From Bacteroidota bacterium (GTDB lineage Bacteria; Bacteroidota; Bacteroidia; CAILMK01): 37,549 bases of DNA. Positions 19,203 through 28,455 of the stretch are shown here, piece by piece. Position numbers and translations under genes: made by a program. The first letter of the stretch is position 1; every line of letters starts with the position of its first letter. The stretch covers positions 1-37,549 of the forward strand of contig JAPLCZ010000230.1 of NCBI GenBank assembly GCA_026391915.1, in the 5' to 3' direction. A model generated the notes under the pieces. The model did no database searches. It had not been told where the DNA came from and worked only from the letters and a program-made list of their open reading frames with translations.

Positions 19203-19412
19203 TTACTCTTTATCTGCAATAGGTTTGCTTTTCTCTTTCAATTCCAAAAGACATTCTCTGCAAATGCAATCTTCAAACTGGGCATCTATATACTCTTTTT
19301 CCGCCTCCGAAAAGTTAATTCCGTAGCATTGGCATTCTGCAATATTGCCCACTTTGCACTCAAAGGGTTTTTGGCAGCGGGGGCAGGTTTTTTCTTCGTG
19401 TTTGGGGTGCAT
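19203..19412 (-). CDS. Cysteine-rich CWC family protein
   Basis: CPRCQKPFECKVGNIAECQCYGINFSEAEKEYI...CICRECLLELK matches the CWC-type cysteine pattern. Confidence 0.88.
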   Translation of the reverse strand: MHPKHEEKTCPRCQKPFECKVGNIAECQCYGINFSEAEKEYIDAQFEDCICRECLLELKEKSKPIADKE

Positions 19413-19423
19413 GGGTTTAAAGA

Positions 19424-19458
19424 AACCTTTCCAAAAGTTTAAAACTTTTGGAAAGGTT
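19424..19458 (-). terminator. 35-nt perfect palindrome between the BtuG-like and CWC genes; probable terminator
   Basis: aacctttccaaaagttt-a-aaacttttggaaaggtt, 17-bp arms. Confidence 0.65.
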
Positions 19459-19468
19459 AAGGGTTTAT

Positions 19469-20518
19469 TTACTCACCAAAATAAAAACCACTAGGGTTCA
19501 CTCCTGCTTTAAAGGAATCTATGGCAACCCCATTATTATTGTAATGGAAAACATATCCTGCTTGTGTAAAATCAATGGCATCGCCAAGGTAATAATCACC
19601 ATTAGAGGGGTCAATGCCTAAGCCATAAAGTGAGAATGAATTTTTGCTAATAAATGGCCCCACAACAGCACCGCTATAGCTAATGCTTCTTTTGTAAATA
19701 CCACCTTTGCTTAGGAAATACAATTCATAACCAGCTTTATTAATGCTAAGTTTTGAGGGAGAGTGCCCCATATCCGGGAAGCTGTAAGTAGCCTCAATAG
19801 CGCGGGTAGTAGGATTAATTTTTAGCAATGTTGCGGCTTTGGTTTTTGCATAAAAATCACATAGCACCCAAAGTTTATTGTCTTTGTCTTTAACTATCCA
19901 TTGCGGCTCATCATCCACCAAAAGGGAGGAGTCCTTTATGGTTTGGGTAGTGGCATCAATCACCATTATTTTGCAATTGCCTTTGATGATTCTGCAAACA
20001 AAAACTTCATTGCCTACTACTGCCATTTGCTCTGACCAGCCATTGGTGGTAATTGTTTTTGCTACCTTTTTGGTGGTTTTATCTACCACAGAAATCTTCC
20101 CTGAAAATAAATCGGATACATAGATATTATTGCCGCTTGCTACTGCATAGCGGGGGGAGCTAAGGCCTGTAATTGTGCCCGTAGATTTACCCGTGTTGCG
20201 GTTGATAATCTCAATTTTCTGAGAGTTATTTACCACCAGATAAAGGTCATCATCCACCCTACTGATGCTTTGCAAAACATCCCCAAGTGGGAAGCCATTA
20301 GTAGATTTAAATACATCTTTACTGAGTTGCTTTTTGGCAGGCAGGTACCAGTCAAATCCGGCAGTGCCTTTTCCAAATCCACCTTCATTAATAATCAATA
20401 CCCCTTTGGTGAGGTCGTCACCAGGAGTGGTGGTTACTACTGGAGTTTTTTCTTTTGTGCAGGCAAAAAATGTTGCCAATGCAAGGAGTGTAATAAGTTG
20501 TTTTTTTATTGTTGTCAT
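19469..20518 (-). CDS. YncE-like/DUF5074 beta-propeller surface lipoprotein, BtuG-like
   Basis: Lipobox LALATFFACTKEK; repeated propeller strands (RYAVASGNNIYVSDLFSGKISVVDKTTKKVAKTI); directly downstream of a BtuB-like receptor under a cobalamin riboswitch. Confidence 0.8.
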   Translation of the reverse strand: MTTIKKQLITLLALATFFACTKEKTPVVTTTPGDDLTKGVLIINEGGFGKGTAGFDWYLPAKKQLSKDVFKSTNGFPLGDVLQSISRVDDDLYLVVNNSQKIEIINRNTGKSTGTITGLSSPRYAVASGNNIYVSDLFSGKISVVDKTTKKVAKTITTNGWSEQMAVVGNEVFVCRIIKGNCKIMVIDATTQTIKDSSLLVDDEPQWIVKDKDNKLWVLCDFYAKTKAATLLKINPTTRAIEATYSFPDMGHSPSKLSINKAGYELYFLSKGGIYKRSISYSGAVVGPFISKNSFSLYGLGIDPSNGDYYLGDAIDFTQAGYVFHYNNNGVAIDSFKAGVNPSGFYFGE

Positions 20519-20519
20519 T

Positions 20520-22511
20520 TTATTTATTGATGTTTATTTGTGTTGAAATTTCTATATACCTGCCCGGCATAGGGTACCATGCCACCGCCTGATAATTGGT
20601 GTTAAAAAGGTTATTGATTTTCAGCCTTAGGCTGATGGAATTTTTATAAATACTAAACCTATTTCCTGCTGAGATATTCACCAAACCATAAGCAGGGAGG
20701 AAGTCAGTGTTATCAGAAGTGATATATCTAAAACCCGTGTATTGATACTCCCCATACACATCAATGGTTTTATAATTAATCCTAATGTTGGCAGCCGTGA
20801 GGTGGTAAGGCACATACACCACTTGTTTGTTTTTGGAGTCATCAAGTGCATTAATGCCTTCCAGGTTTGTGCTTTGGGTGTAGGAGTATTTTAGTTTAGG
20901 GATGATACTCAAATCACCTAATAATATTTTTGCTTCGGTGTGAAACTCCAAGCCAACCACATTTACTTTTTTAAGATTATAGGCTTCATAAAAACCATTT
21001 TTACCGGGTAGCCAAATAATCTGGTTGGTGATGCGGTTATTAAATCCTGTTACATCAGCGGTAAAGCTGCCCACTTTAATTTTCTGCGTGAAATGCAACC
21101 CAATCTCTGCCTGCTTTGCGTATTCCGCTTGCAGGTTTGGGTTGCCCCCCGGCACCCAATATAAATCATTTATCCCTGGATAATTATAGTTAGTTCCATA
21201 AGATGCTTTCACAAAAAAATGATAATCTTTTAGCCAACCTGCCAGCACAGATGCATTGTAAATAATGGGCATCACGCGGGAGTTAATCACCTCTTCCCTT
21301 GCCACAACAGAGTAGCGGAAATTATCATTAATACTATGCGTCCCCGTACCGGAAATAGAATATCGCGTTTGGTTTGGAGTGCCTTTATAATGATTGGTAA
21401 CGGCATTATCATGCAGTATGTAGCCATTAAGATTGTAGTTAATCTTGGGCGTTAAATCACCCTCCAGTGCTGAAACATAATTATAGCGGTAGGCATTATT
21501 TACTTCAAACAAATTTGCCGTAAGATTGATGTATTTCAGGCGTTCATTCCCAAAATAAAACTTATTGCTCAGCACGGATTTCTTGAATTTATGTTCATGA
21601 TTCAGGAAGAACCGCAATGAACTATCCTTCCTTGATTCTATACTATTAGAAATAATTGGTGGAGTAATATCCCTTGGCGCTACATGATACCAAGTAGTAA
21701 GAGTAAGCACATCCTTTTCACTGATTTGGCAACCGAATTTCTGCAAAATACCATATTGTGTAAAGGCGGCTCTTGTCTCTTTTTCTACTGGTGAACCAGA
21801 CTTGGCGGTATTGATAAATGAGTAATCGTTCTTGGCTTTTTCATAATAAAGGTTGGTGCTACCCCAGAATTTTTGATTGCCAAAGTTCAGCGTCAATCCA
21901 CTTTTATAAGTGCCAAAACTCCCAATGCTTTGGCGGAAGATTAGTACCTCATCCGCAGGCTTATTTTTAGTAATAAGGTTTACCCCAACCCCAAAAGAGC
22001 CCGTACTGTTTTTTAATGAAGCATTGCCGTAATCCACCTCAATAGCATCAACCATAGTGATGGGCACAAGGGTATAATCAAAAGTGCTATGTGTGCTGGA
22101 GGTAATAGGCACGCCATCCCAATACACCTTACTTTGGGAGGCATTAGTCCCCCTAAAAACAGGAGTGCTAAGCCCCACCCCAAAGCTTTTAAAGAAGATA
22201 GAATTAGATTGCATCAGCACATCGGCAAGCGTAGCAGTACGGTTGTAGGAGAGGGTTGCTGAATCAATAAAAGTAGTTTTTAAGCCCGTAAGTAACACTT
22301 GCTTTTCTCCATTTACCTCCACTTGCTTCACGGTAAAAGTATCCCCAATAGTCTGGGCATTTGCCCCAAAAGGCAATACCAAACCACTGCATACAAATGC
22401 ACAAAACAAGGCAATATAAATTGTTCTTTTCAAGTCAATAAAAAACTCGCAAAGCCCCAATAAAAAGAATGAAAAGAAAACAGTAGCCTGCATCTGTCCA
22501 TTGCCTTTCAT
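20520..22511 (-). CDS. TonB-dependent outer membrane receptor, BtuB-like (cobalamin)
   Basis: Plug domain (ATLADVLMQSNSIFFKSFGVGLSTPVFRGTNASQSKVYWDGVPITSSTHSTFDYTLVPITMVDAIEVDYGNASL), barrel ending INNLFNTNYQAVAWYPMPGRYIEISTQININK; cobalamin riboswitch about 30 nt upstream. Start codon uncertain. Confidence 0.9.
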   Translation of the reverse strand: MKGNGQMQATVFFSFFLLGLCEFFIDLKRTIYIALFCAFVCSGLVLPFGANAQTIGDTFTVKQVEVNGEKQVLLTGLKTTFIDSATLSYNRTATLADVLMQSNSIFFKSFGVGLSTPVFRGTNASQSKVYWDGVPITSSTHSTFDYTLVPITMVDAIEVDYGNASLKNSTGSFGVGVNLITKNKPADEVLIFRQSIGSFGTYKSGLTLNFGNQKFWGSTNLYYEKAKNDYSFINTAKSGSPVEKETRAAFTQYGILQKFGCQISEKDVLTLTTWYHVAPRDITPPIISNSIESRKDSSLRFFLNHEHKFKKSVLSNKFYFGNERLKYINLTANLFEVNNAYRYNYVSALEGDLTPKINYNLNGYILHDNAVTNHYKGTPNQTRYSISGTGTHSINDNFRYSVVAREEVINSRVMPIIYNASVLAGWLKDYHFFVKASYGTNYNYPGINDLYWVPGGNPNLQAEYAKQAEIGLHFTQKIKVGSFTADVTGFNNRITNQIIWLPGKNGFYEAYNLKKVNVVGLEFHTEAKILLGDLSIIPKLKYSYTQSTNLEGINALDDSKNKQVVYVPYHLTAANIRINYKTIDVYGEYQYTGFRYITSDNTDFLPAYGLVNISAGNRFSIYKNSISLRLKINNLFNTNYQAVAWYPMPGRYIEISTQININK

Positions 22512-22540
22512 CCCGAAAGCTTTGAATTAAATTAATTGCT

Positions 22541-22716
22541 ATGGCAGGTCTTCTGACTTATCCTTCTTTTGCGCCTTCCCATCCAAAAAACTGAACAGTG
22601 GCTATTGAGGCAAAAGATTTATACAGGACTTACAGCTGCGGGGACAGTTCCGGTATCTCACCGGATTCCCTTTTATCCCGAATGCAAATTCGGAAACCAT
22701 TGCAAGGGCAAAACTA
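22541..22716 (-). ncRNA. Cobalamin (AdoCbl) riboswitch
   Basis: Minus strand reads GGGAATCCGGTGAGATACCGGAACTGTCCCCGCAGCTGTAAGTCC...GCCACTG...GGGAAGGCGC...AAGTCAGAAGACCTGCCAT: B12 box and conserved core. Boundaries approximate. Confidence 0.95.
22709..22716 (-). promoter_or_regulatory. Candidate -7 box TAGTTTTG for the riboswitch/B12 operon
   Basis: Minus strand TAGTTTTG matches TAnnTTTG at the 5' edge of the riboswitch. Confidence 0.4.
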
Positions 22717-22724
22717 CATCAGCC

Positions 22725-22745
22725 CATTGGATAAATTATCCAATG
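22725..22745. promoter_or_regulatory. 21-nt palindrome upstream of the B12 riboswitch (operator-like)
   Basis: cattggataa-a-ttatccaatg: 10-bp perfect arms, immediately upstream of the candidate -7 box. Confidence 0.5.
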
Positions 22746-22779
22746 CGTAATTTGAAATAAAAAATTCCGAAAAATTATT

Positions 22780-23196
22780 TTAGCAAACCTCCAACCCAGC
22801 AAAAAAGAAAGCCCCCTCAATAGCAGCATTCTCATCCGAGTCAGAGCCATGTATAGCATTGCTCTCAATAGATTTCCCAAAGTTCTTGCGAATAGTACCA
22901 GCATCTGCATTAGCAGGATTAGTAGCACCAATCAAAACTCTAAAGTCAGCCACAGCATTATCCTTCTCAAGGATGGCAGGCATCACAGGGCCAGAGCACA
23001 TATAGTTTACAAGGTCATTATAAAAAGGTCTTTCCTTATGCACCGCATAAAACTGCCCTGCTTCTACAGCACTAAGTTGCTTTAGTTTCAAAGCCTTTAC
23101 GCAGAAACCCGCTTTAGTAATCTGGTCAAGGATAGCACCTGCATGCCCGTCTTTCACAGCATCAGGTTTAATAATAGTAAGTGTAATATTCGTCAT
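22780..23196 (-). CDS. ndk: Nucleoside diphosphate kinase
   Basis: [26 protein letters not shown]...[22 protein letters not shown]...[35 protein letters not shown], including the catalytic-His motif NAIHGSDS. Confidence 0.97.
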   Translation of the reverse strand: MTNITLTIIKPDAVKDGHAGAILDQITKAGFCVKALKLKQLSAVEAGQFYAVHKERPFYNDLVNYMCSGPVMPAILEKDNAVADFRVLIGATNPANADAGTIRKNFGKSIESNAIHGSDSDENAAIEGAFFFAGLEVC

Positions 23197-23216
23197 TTGT
23201 AGTTTAAAATTCAGGG

Positions 23217-23224
23217 CAAAGTTA
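23217..23224 (-). promoter_or_regulatory. Candidate -7 box TAACTTTG for ndk
   Basis: Minus strand TAACTTTG, about 20 nt before the ndk ATG; no clear -33 element. Confidence 0.35.
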
Positions 23225-23263
23225 AGATAGGAAATTCAATTGATTTATCCCCACTTTTGTTAA

Positions 23264-23300
23264 AATAAGAAACCCCGCTTTGCAGGCGGGGTTTCTTATT
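23264..23300 (-). terminator. Intrinsic terminator downstream of the 23318-28309 gene
   Basis: 15-bp perfect inverted repeat aataagaaaccccgc-ttTGCAG-gcggggtttcttatt with T-rich flanks. Confidence 0.85.
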
Positions 23301-23317
23301 TTTTATTTCAATAAATA

Positions 23318-26300
23318 CTATCTAAGCAGATGTATTAATCCCTTTTTAAAATAATGTTTACGGTCAAAAGCATGAGCTTCCACAACATAAACATATACAT
23401 CTGCAGGGCAAGGGTTGCCATTATCTATAAAAGTTCCATTCCAACCTTTATGCTTATCATGAGTTTCAAAAACTCTTGTACCCCAGCGGTCATAAATAGT
23501 AAAGGTATATTGTAAATCCTTTATTTTAGAAGAATTGAAAATAGAAAGAGCCGAGATATTGAACTCATCATTTAATCCTGGGGTAACTCCTGTGAGTTTA
23601 GATCCTACTAACCATGTGGGTGTAAACGCCGTTGGCACAAAAACTCTAGATGGTAAATAGCAACAAGTAGAATTAGAAATACTAGTATCAGTAAAGCCAG
23701 GGAAATTATCAATAGCAACCACACGGAAACAAGTAGCGGAGTCCATATCACTATGCGAAAGAGTATCAGTAGCCGTAGTGTCAGAAGCAATATTTCTTGA
23801 TACAACAGGAGTCCATGTGCCACTTACATCTTTATACTGTAAAATATAATTGCTAAATGGTTGTGGGAAATCTTTGTACTCATTCCATGTCAAATCAAAC
23901 ATATCATTATTAATAGCACAAGTAAGCATAATAGAAGTACCTAAGTTTGATTCATTAACAATACGTGGATTGCCAGTACCTGCACGGGTTATGTTACCAC
24001 AAGAGTCTTCTACAGCTACGCGATACCTATAATAGCCCGTCAATACATCAACCTTTTTATCAATATAAGAAGTTACTGTTGGGCCAACAATGTCAAAATC
24101 AGTTACCCAGCCATTGGTCTTATCCCATTTATCAATATGGTAAGCCTTAATATTAGGTTGAGAGCCCGACACCCATTTGGTAAGTGTATACTCATTATTT
24201 ACAACTGTAGTGTAGGATAATTCTATAGGTTTTAATTGATAAGTATATGCGGGTCTTGATACTACTTTATTACTAAATGAATTATAAGCAGTATCTGTTT
24301 GATGAATTGCTTTAACATAGTAGCGATAATTTTTATCACATAAGCCAGAGGCATCTAAATAGGTAGAATCTGTTGCTTTTAAAGTCGCAAGGAGGCTATA
24401 TTTTAAATCATTAGTATCATTTCTGTAAAGTTCATAACCCTTGGGGCCAAGACCACCAATGGAATCCCATCCATGATATGTACTCCAGGCAAGTTGAACT
24501 GCAGGAGTGGTTCCCGCAACACTTGGGGTAGCTGTTAAATAAATTGTTTGGTGGGTGTATGCTGTATCAGAAAATAGCCCGCATTGGTCAGCAATGCTTA
24601 ATGAATATCCATAAGATTGAGCATTCACATCAATACCGCTTGATGGATCACTATAGTTATCTGTATTAATCGTAGTGATGGTGGAGATATTGGTAATTGG
24701 AGAACCCATTCTATAAATATCATATTGTTTAAAAACCGGGTCAGTTGATTTATTCCAATAAATGTGAACATCTGCAGGAGTCCCCGGCATATGATTCCTA
24801 TCTACGGTTACGCATTTAATACTTGGTGCAATAGGTCTGGAAGGAGCAGTAATTGTTATAAGGCTATCCTTAGCAATGCTATCCTTACAACCAAAATTTG
24901 TTACAATTGCTAAAGAAACAGTATAAGTTCCTGCAACAGTATAATTATGTTGAACAACACTACCTGTATTATCAGTTCCACCATCACCAAAATCCCATGA
25001 ATAAGAACCAATCACGCCATCCGGTGTTGTACTGCTGGAGGTAAAAGTATAAGGGTCATTAAAACATTTTAAATTCTTTGGGGTGTAATCAAAGTCTGCC
25101 TTTGGGAGACCATGCACGGTTATATAATTCATATGAGAAAAAGTATCAGCGCAATTAGCACTTTCAACTTTTGTTCTTACACTAAATGTTTTAGCAGCAC
25201 CCGTGGTGGTGAAGGTATGGGTAACGTCATCACCAGCATTTGTTACCGTGTCATAATTACCATCACCATCAAAATCCCAAGATACCTTAGTGTGGTATTT
25301 ACCCTTATCTTTAAAAGTAACAGTCAATGGGGTGCAACCTGAGGTTGGAGTAGTGGCATCAAAGGATGCTAATGGAGGTCTATATAGAGTTATAGAATCA
25401 GTGAAAAATGCATAGCAAGGATTTGCGGAATTATCACTAACAATAAGGATTGGATAATACTTAACACTTGGTTGACTATAATCAGCGTATTTATATTTAT
25501 GAGTTCTAGCAACAAAGTTGAAGGAGTCTAATGGAGAGCCATCCTTATAATCAAAAGTTATTTTCTTTATGTTAGAACTTAGGTTAGTAAAGGTCATAGT
25601 AGAGTCTCCGCAAGCAGAATGCGGCGTAAAAGAAAACTTAGCAACCGGACCCACTAATTGAATATAGGAAGTTTGTACATCTGTATCTTTACAACCATTG
25701 GCATCTTCTACTATTAATGCAATTGTATATCCTGAAGAGTTATTCACTTTATAATCATGGTAAACAATTGTATTTGCTGTTGTATCACCTTTGCCATCCC
25801 CATAATCCCATATATATTTTACCGCACCTTGTGAACTATCAAAGAAAGTAACCAGTTGAGGTGCACAAATCTTGAATCTATCATTACTATAAAAATGAGC
25901 CACGGGTCTTGTTATAGTAATGGTATCATTTATAGTAGAATTACAGTTTTTATTCCCTTGTTTCCCAACCGATAATTGGATTGCATATACACCTGGTTTT
26001 GAAAAACTGACTGTACAAGTATCATTTGTAGAGGCACTGAATGTTGCGTCAGATTTATTTGCAGAAACGCAAGCCCATGCAAAGGCCGTAGGGTTACCAG
26101 AACTAGAGCTTATAAGATTAATTGGGGTATTTATACACCCTGTTTTATTCGTAGTAAAAGCAGCTTGGGTACCAAGATAAATAAGTCCAGGTTTGTTTAC
26201 GGTTGTGGTGCAGGTTTGGGCGCCAAATGTATTAATAATCGTTAATGAAATATCATAACTACCAGATGTTGTAATTTGAATTTTAGATGGATTAGCTACA

Positions 26301-28309
26301 GTAGAGTCATTAATTTTAGCAATCCTGCCTCCAGTTGAATTAAATGCCGGACTTATTGACCAAGCGTATTTGAGGGTAGATGTAGAAGGTATTGTTTGCC
26401 CGATATAGGAGTTAAGTGTAATGTCCCCATTTTTTATTGGAGTACAATAATTTGTAGCAGTCATGGTCACTGAATCCACAATAACACCATTCACTTTAAC
26501 TGCATTTTTTTTAGAAATTCTAGAACTACAACCCACTAAAGTATTTGTAACGGTTAATGTTAAATCATATATACCTGGAAATGCAAAAGAAATATCTGGC
26601 TTTTTGATATACCTGTTAATCACTGCGGAAGTAATTGTTTGATGCGCTAAGGTCCAATTATACTGATAAGGATGTACAGTAGAATCTACAGGTTGGGTGG
26701 AGTCAATAAAATGAACTGTTTCGCCAATACACACATCAGTATCATGAATACGATAAAAAATTGAAGGCTTGGCGATGAAAATGCTTCCGTTACTAGTTGC
26801 GGAGTCTGAGCATCCATTAGAATTATTAATAACAAGTTTCACGGAGAATATTCTCTTCCCGAATGATAACATTGCTGGCGTTATGATAAACGACTCTGAA
26901 TCTACAGTATTGGTTTTTGTTGCTATTTGTTTTTGAGCAAATTTCCCAGCAATAATTGTATCATAGCTTAGATACCATTTATAGGTATTACCAACTGAAT
27001 GTTTTGTTGCTCTAACGTGGACTGTATCAGGAGGTGAACACTGAGAACCATCAAGAATTTTATTAATACCAGCTTTAGGAGGTAAGATGGTAAAAATTGC
27101 TGGAATAACAAGTTGAACATTGCAATTAAATAATCCTTTGTAATAGCCAGACATAGTCATTTTAACACTTCCAATATTTGAAAATTTAAAAGTAACGGTA
27201 TCGCTATTTGTCTTTATGGGGGAATTTGTTGAAGTAATATCAGTGCTGAAAGTATTTAAATGTAATCCACCACTAAGGCTTGATTTTGTAAGCATTACAG
27301 TATCATTTGCGCCCATACAGTATTTATTCTTCTTGGCTACAAAATAATGTTTTGTGACTAACTTAGGGTAGCTTACAAAAGTTGTACATCCATTTGTCGC
27401 ATACACTCTTAGACTAACTGAATATTTTTTGGACGTATCTATAGAACTATAATTATGGGTTCTTGGGAATGTAGCTGTACTAGCAACACTATCTACAGGA
27501 GAACCATCCCCCCAATCAAATACATATGCACTAACATAAGATGCACCTGAAATCATTTTTGGACTAAGCTCTAATTTTATATTTGTATGAGTGATAGAAT
27601 CTTCTGTTAGGGTTGCGCAAAGACCTGCGGACAGAACATCTGGCAGGGATATATAATTAGTTTTAGTTAGGTAGTGACTACAACCGCTAGAGTCAAATAC
27701 CTGTAACAAAACAGTGTAATTTCCAGTTGTCGGCAAGGTAAAAGTATCAGAACTCAATTTGCCAAACGTGGTATCAACCCTTGTATAGCCATTGGGACCA
27801 GAAATAATCCAAAAGCATTTTTCAACTCCACCTGTTGTACTATCAATCAATTTCATTTTATAAGGACCACCACAAAACTTAAGGTTTACTGCTCCGAACT
27901 TTACACTTCCCAAGGTTTTAATTATAAATTTGTTGGTAAATATCTTAGTGCATAAGGTACTACCATTCTTAGTATAGACAATTTTCAATCTTGGGTTATA
28001 AGTGCCTGCCGCACTATAAACGTGAGATGTCTTACTACCAGCAATGCTAAAAGTCCCTTTTTTGTTCACTGCATCATTAGGGTCATCAAAATCCCAATAG
28101 TAAGCTGCAGTATCGTTTCTTGCTGCAACAGTAGAAGCATAGGGGATGTCAAAGGTCACATTTTTAGGTGTGCAACCCGTAGCTTGGGTAATGGTAAAGT
28201 CCATGGAGTCGCAAGCATTTTGGGCAGTTGCATTGGTGCTGATAAATAGTCCAATAAATAGTGCTGTCGCTGACAGCATTGTACTGATTTTTCTAACAAA
28301 TCTATACAT
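23318..28309 (-). CDS. Giant (1663 aa) PKD-repeat protein with FN3-like modules and T9SS type B C-terminal domain
   Basis: Signal peptide; PKD motifs (YIWDYGDGKGDTTANTIVYHDY, WDFDGDGNYDTVTNAGDDVTHTF, YSWDFGDGGTDNTGSVVQHNYTVAGTYTVSL); FN3-like GYELYRNDTNDLKYSLLATLKATDSTYLDASGLCDKNYRYYVKAI; CTD PTAFTPTWL...LNDEFNISALSIF...FTIYDRWGTRVFETHDKHKGWNGTF...YVYVVEAHAFDRKHYFKKGLIHLLR. Confidence 0.94.
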   Translation of the reverse strand: MYRFVRKISTMLSATALFIGLFISTNATAQNACDSMDFTITQATGCTPKNVTFDIPYASTVAARNDTAAYYWDFDDPNDAVNKKGTFSIAGSKTSHVYSAAGTYNPRLKIVYTKNGSTLCTKIFTNKFIIKTLGSVKFGAVNLKFCGGPYKMKLIDSTTGGVEKCFWIISGPNGYTRVDTTFGKLSSDTFTLPTTGNYTVLLQVFDSSGCSHYLTKTNYISLPDVLSAGLCATLTEDSITHTNIKLELSPKMISGASYVSAYVFDWGDGSPVDSVASTATFPRTHNYSSIDTSKKYSVSLRVYATNGCTTFVSYPKLVTKHYFVAKKNKYCMGANDTVMLTKSSLSGGLHLNTFSTDITSTNSPIKTNSDTVTFKFSNIGSVKMTMSGYYKGLFNCNVQLVIPAIFTILPPKAGINKILDGSQCSPPDTVHVRATKHSVGNTYKWYLSYDTIIAGKFAQKQIATKTNTVDSESFIITPAMLSFGKRIFSVKLVINNSNGCSDSATSNGSIFIAKPSIFYRIHDTDVCIGETVHFIDSTQPVDSTVHPYQYNWTLAHQTITSAVINRYIKKPDISFAFPGIYDLTLTVTNTLVGCSSRISKKNAVKVNGVIVDSVTMTATNYCTPIKNGDITLNSYIGQTIPSTSTLKYAWSISPAFNSTGGRIAKINDSTVANPSKIQITTSGSYDISLTIINTFGAQTCTTTVNKPGLIYLGTQAAFTTNKTGCINTPINLISSSSGNPTAFAWACVSANKSDATFSASTNDTCTVSFSKPGVYAIQLSVGKQGNKNCNSTINDTITITRPVAHFYSNDRFKICAPQLVTFFDSSQGAVKYIWDYGDGKGDTTANTIVYHDYKVNNSSGYTIALIVEDANGCKDTDVQTSYIQLVGPVAKFSFTPHSACGDSTMTFTNLSSNIKKITFDYKDGSPLDSFNFVARTHKYKYADYSQPSVKYYPILIVSDNSANPCYAFFTDSITLYRPPLASFDATTPTSGCTPLTVTFKDKGKYHTKVSWDFDGDGNYDTVTNAGDDVTHTFTTTGAAKTFSVRTKVESANCADTFSHMNYITVHGLPKADFDYTPKNLKCFNDPYTFTSSSTTPDGVIGSYSWDFGDGGTDNTGSVVQHNYTVAGTYTVSLAIVTNFGCKDSIAKDSLITITAPSRPIAPSIKCVTVDRNHMPGTPADVHIYWNKSTDPVFKQYDIYRMGSPITNISTITTINTDNYSDPSSGIDVNAQSYGYSLSIADQCGLFSDTAYTHQTIYLTATPSVAGTTPAVQLAWSTYHGWDSIGGLGPKGYELYRNDTNDLKYSLLATLKATDSTYLDASGLCDKNYRYYVKAIHQTDTAYNSFSNKVVSRPAYTYQLKPIELSYTTVVNNEYTLTKWVSGSQPNIKAYHIDKWDKTNGWVTDFDIVGPTVTSYIDKKVDVLTGYYRYRVAVEDSCGNITRAGTGNPRIVNESNLGTSIMLTCAINNDMFDLTWNEYKDFPQPFSNYILQYKDVSGTWTPVVSRNIASDTTATDTLSHSDMDSATCFRVVAIDNFPGFTDTSISNSTCCYLPSRVFVPTAFTPTWLVGSKLTGVTPGLNDEFNISALSIFNSSKIKDLQYTFTIYDRWGTRVFETHDKHKGWNGTFIDNGNPCPADVYVYVVEAHAFDRKHYFKKGLIHLLR

Positions 28310-28387
28310 TTTTTGTGTGTGTAGTTTTTAAAAGTGTTTATGCCTGATTTATGTAATTTAGAGCTTCATTACCCTAAATAGAATTTA

Positions 28388-28418
28388 CAAAGATAGGATT
28401 TGGAATTAAATTACAAAA
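28388..28418 (-). promoter_or_regulatory. Bacteroidota-type promoter for the 23318-28309 gene
   Basis: Minus strand TTTTG-N18-TATCTTTG, matching the TTTG / TAnnTTTG arrangement, about 80 nt upstream of the ATG. Confidence 0.65.
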
Positions 28419-28455
28419 CTCCAAATGCCAAATTATGTTTTTTTTTTTCAACAGC

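Noticed and set aside
22719-22931. Minus-strand hydrophobic ORF overlapping ndk
   Set aside because: Alternative frame of ndk; composition is not credible as a real protein.
28437-28449. Poly-T run downstream of the 28456-33579 gene as a terminator
   Set aside because: No stem-loop adjoining it, and it reads as poly-A on the gene's strand; probably a plain homopolymer.
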